Shown in pieces: positions 56,147 through 64,000 of a stretch of 64,000 bases of DNA. Numbering within the stretch: the stretch's first letter is position 1; each line of letters begins with the position of its first letter. A program made the position numbers and the translations under genes. The stretch comes from Isoetes taiwanensis (Eukaryota; Streptophyta; Lycopodiopsida; Isoetales; Isoetaceae). Below the pieces are notes generated by a model. The model did no database searches. It saw only the letters and a list, made by a program, of their open reading frames with translations, and was not told the DNA's origin. The stretch covers positions 126,001-190,000 of the forward strand of contig JAJEKV010000282.1 of assembly GCA_021234155.1 (NCBI GenBank), written 5' to 3'.

Positions 56147-57684
56147 GCACTATGAAAATGCAGCAAATGGCCAGACTATGATCAGTGCACCCTTCATTGG
56201 GATTATGGAATTTGAATGCATGAATACCATAGTGTCATGCAGGATGCAAAGCAGTTTGGCTTTTACTACATGTGAGTGAAGGAACCACTCAAGGCAAACC
56301 TGTCACATCATTTAGGAAGGTACCTTCCTTCCTGATACAATAATTGATATGCCTGGTGATTTTCAGCATGCCCACGCTGGCATATAATGTGTCTTTTCTG
56401 CATTTTCAAGTCCAACACCCTTGCCATACATCTTGAATAGCAGTTCCAACGACACATTTTTATGCAGCCATTGCCCTGTTATTACTTTTAGTGTTGTCTG
56501 GCTAAGACTAATGCTAACAGAGGTAATGGCATCCAGCCTTCTGCTGCATGTGATCAAAAAGTTTATGTGCCAAACTATTATGCTCATGTAGAGAACCGAG
56601 ATTCTAATACGTAATTTATTAAAAGCATAGCATAGAGCTTCAGTTCCAGAATTGTTTTGTCCTTTCTCTACTCCAAGAATCTTTCTCTTGTTTCTCCTAT
56701 TCTGATAACTGGTTTTGTCACATATACAGCAGCACTTCATAAGGCTCTTCTATTCTTTAATGCTCAAAGATGTACGTTAGGCCTGCTCTATGCTCATTCT
56801 TCTATTTGAGTTCTTTACAATATCACTTAATTACGAAGGGTTTCCGTGGAGAATGGAAAGGGTTTCCCATTTTGAAAACCGGAAGGGTTTCCACAGAAAA
56901 TGGGCAGGCTTGTAGCATCCAGCAGTCATGGACTACTGCTGCAAGACATATGCCAAGAACTCAAAATTAACAGTGGCGCGGTTATGCCGGGGTTCGCTCA
57001 AGATCATTTCTTTAGCCTTACTGTTTGTTGTTGTTTGCTGCTCTCATGCTTCTCCGTTTTGAAAACTTCTTGTACACTATTCTCCATCCTTTACATTCCT
57101 TTGTTTGCCCAACCAGGTCGATTTATGTATTTGCCTGGAGGTCTTTGTTTTTTAAAATAGCTGATGATTCTCATCTTGTTAATATGTTCTCAAGACTTTG
57201 ATTTGCTACATATTCTAAACGAGATGCGAGATGCACTCTGGACTGCCACAGTCGTCAGATTCATCGATCCTACGACCCAGATCGTATGTTGAGGTTTGTG
57301 AGCACCTCTCGTTTCACTTATAGTCATTTATGATTGAAGGCACCTATGATTTTGAAATATGAAATACGATTTCGCCTAAGGTTTTGAGGGAATATCGAAC
57401 CTCTATACGGCTTTGCCTAAGATTTTAGAATATGAAATACGGGGGCTCGAACCTCTACCAAAATAACTCAATATCCTAATAAGACTACTTTAACCAATAT
57501 ACCCAGTGAGCTAATGTGATTATTTTTTATCTTGAATCTATGTTTTTTTTATAACAACCCATTCAATTGTTTTAGGGATATATGATATATAGTTTCAGGA
57601 ATTGTTATTTTTTACATCCATATCAAATCCTCCTGGAACCCCCTGTTATTTTGCTACATATTTTGGAGTGGTGACATCACTCCT
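56147..57684. other. Unassigned sequence with dispersed repeat pieces
   Basis: 56838-56900 holds GGAAGGGTTTCC-type units and 56905-56972 a copy of 13561-13630; here the two lie side by side, whereas in the 13-15 kb region they are about 0.9 kb apart in the opposite order. The rest is AT-rich. CGAACCTCTA recurs near 57397 and 57450. No gene seen. Confidence 0.45.
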
Positions 57685-57718
57685 CTCTGCATGGTTGTAC
57701 ACACAAGAGGTATGAACA

Positions 57719-58562
57719 ATGCAAAGGATAAAGAGCCAGCACAAGCCAAAGGATGTCAATGCTGTGAGGCATAGAGAAATCGAGCAAAACATGGTTGTAC
57801 CTCCTCGCCCTTGTCAGAAATATTTGAAAAAAGATAAAGAGAGTGAGGATTTTGAGTGTTTACTTAAGAACTCAAAAATGAGTGTTGACTTGTTGACTCT
57901 GCTCAAGATAGATCCATCCTACAGAAAGAAGGTTCTGAATTTGACCAAAGAGGATGAGGTTGCTCTAACTAATCATATTGAGGAGCACATGCTGACTCAG
58001 GAAGATTATGACCCAGGAGCCTTTACATGTATTGCTAGAATGGGCAAAAACATCCTGACCAAGGTCCTATTAGATGGAGAATCACCTCTTAATGTGATGC
58101 CCCATCACATTATGAGAATGTGTGGCCTTGAGATAGACAAAAAGGCTCCAATGGTTTTAAAATCCTTCTCAAACACCAAAATCAGCCCTATGGGAATAGT
58201 TAGCAATGTGCCAATTGATGTAGAAGGTATAGTTGTTGCAGCTAACTTTGTGGTTGTTGCTTTTGAAGGAATAGAGGAGAAGTCAGATATTTATGATCTG
58301 CTTTTGGGAAGCAACAGTTGATGCCAGGCCTGTGTGGTCAAAAAGAGAATGCACTATTTCAAATGGTAAGAGAAGGGTAACACTCTACAATAAGGTAGGC
58401 GAGTTTGAAGCTTTGAACTTCATTGAAGAAGATATTCTGTTCTCAAATCCCTGTGGAGAGTGTGAGCTGAATACAAATGATCAATTGCTAAACTTAGATC
58501 TCTGCCAAAACAAGAGAATTTTGCTTACTTATGGTTTGATGGTGGTGTCTCTAAAAGATTAA
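57719..58562 (+). pseudogene. Tat-like aspartic protease region
   Basis: The frame 57719-58321 contains KVLLDGESPLNVMPHHIMRM, where the active-site triplet is Asp-Gly-Glu rather than the Asp-Gly-Gly of element A, and SDIYDLLLG. A small deletion at about 58310 (GRKWLS lost compared with element A) shifts the frame; 58293-58562 continues TVDARPVWSKRECTISNGKR and YNKVGEFEALNFIEED. Not functional as it stands. Confidence 0.88.
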
Positions 58563-58915
58563 GTGTGGCCTCCTCTGCTGCTATTCTTAAAGATTCTTCT
58601 AATAGGTTGCTTGCAAAAGTAGGCAGAATTTTTCCAAATACAACCTCTAATATGGCAGAATACAAGGCTCTGATAGCAGGCCTTTAAGAAGCGAAAAAAT
58701 TGAACATTAATGAAATTGTTATCTTTGGAGATTCTTAGCTTGTTTGCAGGCAAATATTGGGTGAATACTAGGCAAAAAATGAAGATATGATTTTGCTAAG
58801 GGACCAAGCTATGGGAGAATTGGCAAACTTCAAGACTTGGAAATTATGCCATGTGCCAAGGAAACAAAATTGTGAAGCTGATGCATTATGCAAAAGTGTC
58901 CTGCTCGAGCATTTG
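58500..58915 (+). pseudogene. Type I RNase H domain located before RT
   Basis: In one frame: AYLWFDGGVSKRLSVASSAA-equivalent text (first Asp), MAEYKALIAGL (Glu), IVIFGDS (Asp) and RKQNCEADAL (Asp), the complete Asp-Glu-Asp-Asp set of an active RNase H. In-frame TAA near 58684 and TAG stops near 58737 and 58771 interrupt it. It resembles the extra (archaeal-type) RNase H of Tat elements, but lies between protease and RT instead of after RT. The 58787 frame then runs on into the pre-RT linker. Confidence 0.82.
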
Positions 58916-59566
58916 GCTGAGGGAGCAATTCAAGAAGAAGACTTGGAGAAAAATGATCTGCAACAACTCTATCCTATATTGGTAATCAATGCAAGTGAGG
59001 AAAAACATGTAAAGAAGGTAAAATTGAATAAAAAAGGTCTAGACAGAGTTTTATATGTTGGTGATTTGTTCAAAGAAAAGGATGAGTCTTTTGTTACCAA
59101 GTTTTTTGATGAATGGAAAGATATCTTTGCCTGGAACTATGGTGAATTGGTTGGTGTTGATAAAGGAATATGTGAGTTTGAAATAAAAATCAAGGAAGGT
59201 ATGAAACCTGTGGTCCAAAAGCTCAGAAGAATAAATGCATCTTTGCTTGGTCTAATTAAAGAAGAATTATATAAAATGAAAGACGCTGGTGTGATCTCAG
59301 AAATTGTAAATCCAGAATGGTTATCTTGCATTGTACCTGTTGAAAATAAAAATTAAACCATAAGAATTTGCATTGACTACAGGGATTTGAATAAAGCTGC
59401 TATAAAAAATTGTTATCCTTTGTTTTTTTTGGAAGAAGTGTTGCATGCTGTTGCAGGAAAAGAAATCTATTCTTTCTTAGAAGATTTCTCAGGTTTTAAT
59501 CAAATAAGCATAAAGGAGGAAGATCAGCCAAAGACCTCTTTCATTACACCATGAGGAACATTTGCA
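58916..59566 (+). pseudogene. Tat-like pre-RT linker and N-terminal RT
   Basis: The 58787-59356 frame carries FFDEWKDIFAWNYGELVGVD and LRRINASLLGLIKEELYKMK, then AGVISEIVNPEWLSCIVPVE, the usual Tat lead-in to RT. After a TAA at 59354-59356 the frame continues IRICIDYRDLNKAAIKNCYP and FLEDFSGFNQISIKEEDQPK, where the first RT catalytic Asp is in EDFSG. A TGA at about 59552 interrupts before MRRMPFGL. Confidence 0.88.
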
Positions 59567-61813
59567 ATGAGGAGGATGCCCTTTGGATTGATGAATGCAT
59601 CAGCAACCTTCCAAAGGGCCATGGATACCATCTTCAAGGATATGCCTCCAACTGCATTTCGTGTCTTATTGGATGATCTCTGCTTAGGTACATCTTTCAA
59701 AGACCATTTTAATTGTCTAACAAAGTTATTTGCCTTATGTAGAAAAGGTGGTGTTAGTTTAAATCCAAAGAAGTGTGTCTTTTTATGCTCAAGAGGAGAC
59801 TTGCTGGGATATGAAGTGTCCACAAAAGGTATTCAGGTAGCAGAGACTAAGATTGAGGCTTTGAAGAAGCTTGCCCCTCCCAAAACACTCAAACAGGTAA
59901 AAAGTTTCATGGGAATGTCTAGTTTTTTGAGAATGTATGTCCCTCATTTCTCACACACTATAAATCCAATTTCTAACCTCACAAAGGTTGGAAAGTTCTC
60001 TAAAAATGAGAGCAAGCACATTTTGGTTGATTGGAATGAAGAGTGCCAAGAATCCTTTGATAAAATCATTGATGCTATCTACCATTCTATTTTGCTAAAA
60101 CCTCCAGACTTAGAAAAGACATTTATAGCTTACATTAGTGTCATTAAAAAGGCAATTGGTGTGGCATTGCTTCAAGACGACCGTGTTATTTCTTTTGCCA
60201 GCAAGATGTGGTCTGATACTGAGCTAAGGTACCCCAGGCTTGAGAAGAGTACAGCTGCATTACTGTTTTTAATAGATAGACAAGGACATCTTTTGCAAAA
60301 CAACCATACTCAAGTCTACATGAGGCAAAATCCTTTTTCTCTCCTGTTTGCAAAAAAACAGCCTAAGGCCAAGTTATGTAGATGGACTTGTAAAATTCAA
60401 GCTTACAGTATTACTGTCAAGGTGGTGAACTTAGTCGAGAATCCTAGTTCCTATTTGCCTTATGCTTTGTTTGAACATGAGGATCGAGGACTAAATGATG
60501 TTGATTGTGTTACTAACTTGGTTGCCTTTCATGCAAAAGATTTGGACTGGCAATTTGATATTAGGAATTATTTGGAGAACAATGAGTTGCCAAAAGACTT
60601 GAGTAACAGCCAGGAAAGAAGATTCAAGGAGAAATGCTTGATTGGAGAAATATTGTGCAAAGTTGACAAGGAGGGAGTGTTGCTGAGATGTGTGGATCCT
60701 GAACAAGCCAAAATGATCATTGAGGCTTGTCATGAAGGCATTCGTGGTGGACACTTTGCTGCTGATACAACTGCTAAAAATATTTTAAGGTCTAGATACT
60801 TTTGGTCTACCCTTTTTAAAGATTGCTACAATGTTATAAAATGTTGTCATAAATGCCAGATCTTTGGCAAAAAGACATTGCAACCAGCCCCCTTCACTGC
60901 TATAACTTCTCCAGGGCCATTCCAAACATGGGGACATGATTTTATAGGTCCAATGGATCCGTCCTCCTCAGCTCAGCATCAATTTATACTTGTGGCCACA
61001 GATTATTTTACCAAATGGGCTGAAGTAGTTCCTGTTAGAGAAGCAAATGCCTACACCACATCAAGATTTCTTCATGAGAACATCTGTGCTCGATTTGGAA
61101 CCCCTTTTAAAATTATCTCTGGTAGGGGAAGTCAGTTCATGAGCCAAACTATTGTCTTATTGCTATCCACTCTAAAAGTTAAACACACCAAAAGCTCAGC
61201 ATACTATCCTCAAGGCAATGGTCAAGCTGAGTCAACCAACAAGGCATTGAAGTCAATTCTGAAGAAGACCATTAGCATTTCCAAAAGAGATTGGCATTTA
61301 AAGCTTCATGATGCATTATGGGCATATAGGACTACCATTAAAGCTTCCACCAAACACATGCCTTTCAGTCTGGTCTATGGCATAGAATATGTAGTGCCAA
61401 TTGAGCTTGAACTTGCATCACTCAGATTGGCATATAAAAAAAAATTAGAAATGGATGATGCACTAAGAGAAAGATCTGTAAGATTGATGCAGCTAGAAGA
61501 ACACAGATATGAAGCTGAGAATGCAGTCATGATCAAAAAGACCAAAGATATAGCAGCATTTAAAACTGCTTGCAAACTTCAAGGTACTCTCAAATCAGGT
61601 GAACTGGTTTTAAAACGGAACAAGGCAAGGGAAGACATAGCAGCAAAGTTTGAGAATCTTTGGGAATGGCCTTTTGAAGTAATTGGTAAGGCAGGGAAAG
61701 ATTCCTATTGGCTGAGAGATGTACTTGATGGCAGAGAATTGATAAATCCTATCAACATCCTACACTTGAAGAGGTACTGGCAACAACATGTTGCCTTAAG
61801 TTTGTTTAGTTAA
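59567..61813 (+). CDS. Tat-like RT, degenerate RNase H and integrase (748-codon open frame)
   Basis: The longest open frame in the window. RT box at residues 33-37 is VLLDD, with Leu in place of the usual Tyr. Connection and RNase H (residues about 150-300) keep YPRLEKSTAALLF but lack the first Asp. Integrase zinc region (about 385-430) has HEGIRGGHFAADTT and CHKCQ. The core has HDFIGPMDP (first Asp, about 457), FKIISGRGSQF (about 518; Gly where the second Asp belongs) and GNGQAESTNKALK (Glu, about 554), with a 35-residue gap between the last two. The C-terminal part ends PINILHLKRYWQQ. Open length suggests recent activity or constraint, yet two catalytic positions are changed. Confidence 0.9.
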   Translation: MRRMPFGLMNASATFQRAMDTIFKDMPPTAFRVLLDDLCLGTSFKDHFNCLTKLFALCRKGGVSLNPKKCVFLCSRGDLLGYEVSTKGIQVAETKIEALKKLAPPKTLKQVKSFMGMSSFLRMYVPHFSHTINPISNLTKVGKFSKNESKHILVDWNEECQESFDKIIDAIYHSILLKPPDLEKTFIAYISVIKKAIGVALLQDDRVISFASKMWSDTELRYPRLEKSTAALLFLIDRQGHLLQNNHTQVYMRQNPFSLLFAKKQPKAKLCRWTCKIQAYSITVKVVNLVENPSSYLPYALFEHEDRGLNDVDCVTNLVAFHAKDLDWQFDIRNYLENNELPKDLSNSQERRFKEKCLIGEILCKVDKEGVLLRCVDPEQAKMIIEACHEGIRGGHFAADTTAKNILRSRYFWSTLFKDCYNVIKCCHKCQIFGKKTLQPAPFTAITSPGPFQTWGHDFIGPMDPSSSAQHQFILVATDYFTKWAEVVPVREANAYTTSRFLHENICARFGTPFKIISGRGSQFMSQTIVLLLSTLKVKHTKSSAYYPQGNGQAESTNKALKSILKKTISISKRDWHLKLHDALWAYRTTIKASTKHMPFSLVYGIEYVVPIELELASLRLAYKKKLEMDDALRERSVRLMQLEEHRYEAENAVMIKKTKDIAAFKTACKLQGTLKSGELVLKRNKAREDIAAKFENLWEWPFEVIGKAGKDSYWLRDVLDGRELINPINILHLKRYWQQHVALSLFS

Positions 61814-62511
61814 AATTTCATCTAGAATTTGTAGGTAGGCTAGTTTAATTTGCTTTTGATTGACTGAGATGCAGGAGTATTTAGTAAATAGTATGTGTTT
61901 TCAAATTCAAGTAGCTGCTTAGATTAAGCTTTTGAATTCGAGGTTTCCACTACTAATGCAAGAACAGTGAGATTTGTGCAGGTGTCAACTTATTCAAAGT
62001 TCAAATCAAATATTCTTTATGCTTAAATTCTGAATTCCATGCAGGTGCATCTGAATTTGCAGACATACATCTCATATTCATACACCACTCTCCATATATC
62101 TTCATCTCTATAGCTGCTGCCATTCCCTCCATAACAACAGCTCATTATGCTAATAGATCTGTTGTCACATGCAGGTGCATCCTAAGGCATTCATTCCACA
62201 CTAATCTGTACAAGAGTTGCCCCTGATTCACATGAGGCACTTCAGATCACTATTTTCCCACTAAATCCACTAGGTTGCTGTGACATCTCCATCCAGCAGC
62301 TCATTTTCTCTACTAATGATCATACTTGTCGTGCAGGTTCACTTGCAGTTCCCATTCATGATCATATTTCATACCATCCTGAATATCTGCCATCGCCATC
62401 TTCTTTCAATCCATTGCAGGTTCATTAAGCTGCCAAACATACCTCCATATTGGCAGCTTGCTGGAATTCTACTTTGTCATTAGCAAAAGACAAGAGGCTG
62501 GGGGACCAGCC
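61814..62511 (+). other. 3' untranslated region and polypurine tract of the + strand Tat-like element
   Basis: Homologous to 42577-43339 (reverse complement). Ends with the purine-rich AAAAGACAAGAGGCTGGGGG (62484-62503) a few bases before the LTR start. Confidence 0.7.
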
Positions 62512-62821
62512 TGTTCTTTTTGTTTGGCATGATGCTGCCATGCTATGGCAGCATAGAAGAGCAAGACATAATGTGATTTACTGATACACAAGCACAATTC
62601 ATATGAAGAGAATGCATCTTTGCACATTATGAAGTGGAGACTTGAAGGCCAAGGTGAGGACATTCATGAAAGATCACACAAGCATGCTAAGGAAGGTGAT
62701 TCAAGCAAGACAACTTTGAAGATTTGAAGACCCCTTGAAGTGTTCTTGGTATGTGATGTTTCCATTTGAGTTCTTGGCATAACTATGTCCTATGATCTCC
62801 ATCTCAAGCCTTCCATATATT
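62512..62821 (+). repeat. 3' LTR start (about 310 bp) of the + strand Tat-like element
   Basis: Begins TGTTCTTTTTG and includes a near-perfect hairpin, ATGCTGCCAT and ATGGCAGCAT around GCT (62532-62554). It matches the complement of 42576-42270 and then stops at CTTCCATATA, where RT sequence begins. Confidence 0.8.
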
Positions 62822-63016
62822 CAGGTAGCAGAGAATAAAATTGAAGCTTTGAAGAAGCTTGCTCCTCCCAAAACACTTAAACAGGTAAAAAGTTTCTTGG
62901 GATTGACTAGCTTTTTGAGAATGTATGTTCCTTATTTCTCACACACCATAAGTCCAATCTCTAACCTCACAAAGGTTGGAAAATTCTCCAAGAATGAGAG
63001 CAAGCATATTTTGACG
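62822..63016 (+). pseudogene. Tat-like RT fragment fused to the LTR
   Basis: CAGGTAGCAGAGAATAAAAT onward copies 59833-60025 with about a dozen changes; it encodes IEALKKLAPPKTLKQVKSFL and SFLRMYVPYFSHTISPISNL. The fragment comes from a different copy of the same family and ends near 63016. Confidence 0.85.
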
Positions 63017-63849
63017 AATCTGGCCTCCTGGCATGTTCTGTCACATTTTATTCCAGCCCTCTTACAATGCATGAGCATTTAATTCCGGCATTGTCCAATC
63101 TATGTGCTGCAAAATCCAAAAGCTGACCTGGTTCCATCTTGGCTTTCAAACCCGCTTGAATTGACCTATTAATCTATTTTTCATATGCAGAATCGATCAG
63201 AACGTGAAGTCTCTACAGAGTTTTTTCTGGGTGTTTTTTACTAAGTGCCATTGTGGAAAGAGACAAATTCGATGCAGTTAAACTGCTATATTTTGCAGCA
63301 TTGAAGATAATTGATAATCATTTCGGGGAAAAGGCGAGGGGGCGCTAACAGCAGCGCCATGTGAACAGTAGGGCAAGTTGGAAAGGGCCATCAGTGGGGC
63401 CAATGCAGGATCAGCAGAGTGATAGAAACAGATATATGGGAACATATAGTGATAAGATGGAAAAGGTAGTACAGATGCAGGTTGGGACAGGCACTCATGG
63501 GAATGAGGCAGGAAATATGAGACAGGGTGGTTAGGGCACGGTTCCCGAGGCAACTTCTGGGAACCCTGGGTGTGGAAAGCATGATCTAGGGAAAGAGATG
63601 GTTGTCCTTTTTGGTCAGGTAACACCTCCCATGCAGAGCCAAATTATCGAAATATTACAGACACTGGCAGAGAAAGAAGAGACGTGCGATTTATCTGCGT
63701 TTTGAGATTAGCAGATAAATCCGCTTCTTGAGGCTAGTTGAGAGCGTTCCCCTTGGAGTAAGCATGTTGTTTCGTTGTGTTGGTTGAGTGCAACTAGGCT
63801 CTAGAATTGAAATTCTTTCTTTGTTTGCGGGGACTGGCTGATACCAAAA
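63017..63849. other. Unassigned, probably LTR/leader of the next element
   Basis: No frame of note. Because a gag-like ATG follows at 63850, this may be the 5' LTR and leader of another retrotransposon, but no LTR start, end or standard primer binding site could be fixed. Confidence 0.3.
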
Positions 63850-64000
63850 ATGGCAGAGGGAGCGGGCATTAGGACGAGATCACGAACGATCCCACTAGTT
63901 CAGATGCATAGTCAGCTGGTGCAATCTTTGCTGGACGAGATCAATCAGGAGCAGAGAAGAATGCTGCAAAAACAAGAACGCAGGATCAACCTGAGTTTCA
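63850..64000 (+). CDS. Start of a retrotransposon gag-like frame, cut by the window end
   Basis: Open from ATG at 63850 to the last base (50 codons): MAEGAGIRTRSRTIPLVQMH, then a Gln/Glu/Arg-rich helical stretch (LLDEINQEQRRMLQKQERR). This resembles the N-terminus of plant Ty3 gag proteins. Too short for firm assignment. Confidence 0.45.
   Translation, partial: MAEGAGIRTRSRTIPLVQMHSQLVQSLLDEINQEQRRMLQKQERRINLSF

Larger units (their letters stand above)
57685..62821 (+). mobile_element. Tat-like Ty3 element, 5'-truncated, with 3' LTR start
   Basis: Begins inside the gag-protease linker (matching the complement of about 37440) and runs protease, RNase H, RT with a degenerate second RNase H, integrase, 3' untranslated region, polypurine tract and about 310 bp of the 3' LTR. 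Gag, leader and 5' LTR are absent. Same family as elements A and B. Confidence 0.9.

Overview
The window is nuclear DNA of a land plant with a large, repeat-dense genome. A PLS-class pentatricopeptide-repeat gene whose tandem repeats carry HGKG/QHGE-type loops, a plant GnT-II relic, CACTA and PIF/Harbinger transposons, and Ty3 and Ty1/copia elements fit this. The PPR style resembles fern and other seedless-plant genes, so a fern is my best guess (inference, not proof). Almost all of the window is nested, decayed transposable elements; no intact ordinary host gene is certain.

Layout. 1-130: poly(A)-tailed 3' end of a retroposon. 131-11945: LTR and leader of a Tat-like Ty3 element on the + strand, split by a 9387-bp CACTA transposon (1064-10450) with 43/44 matching terminal inverted repeats, a TTT target duplication, a TNP2-type transposase on the - strand, a second element gene on the + strand, and a captured ATP-sulfurylase fragment between them. 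11946-16153: unassigned repeats, including a dense cluster of inverted GGAAGGGTTTCC-type units. 16154-30534: a long Ty3 chromovirus on the - strand (LTR, PPT, PBS, gag, PR, RT, RNase H, INT, chromodomain). Upstream of its gag are three extra same-strand reading frames, and the first ends in a clear histone H3 fold. 30535-32671: unassigned. 32672-36424: Ty1/copia element (+), truncated inside RT. 36425-46839: two - strand Tat-like elements (A, truncated; B, internally deleted) meeting at an LTR-LTR junction, with a SINE-like insertion. 46840-49786: copia-derived, probably non-autonomous element (-) with a 167-bp LTR, a gag-like frame and no visible pol. 50493-56146: a small gene-like island on the - strand holding a PPR gene with a premature stop, a decayed Harbinger/HARBI1-like nuclease and a GnT-II pseudogene. 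57685-62821: another Tat-like element (+), 5'-truncated. 62822-63016: an RT fragment fused to its LTR. 63850-64000: start of a further gag running off the window.

How the parts relate. The Tat-like family appears four times (131-11945, 36425-41227, 41228-46839, 57685-62821). Its copies show each other's insertions: they supply the empty site for the CACTA element, the ancestral state of the (GA)n tract, the borders of the SINE-like insert and the extent of internal deletions. Two copies place an RNase H domain between protease and reverse transcriptase, and two carry Gly at the second integrase catalytic Asp. The most unusual item is the histone-H3-fold protein encoded upstream of gag in the chromovirus, an element family whose integrase already ends in a histone-reading chromodomain.
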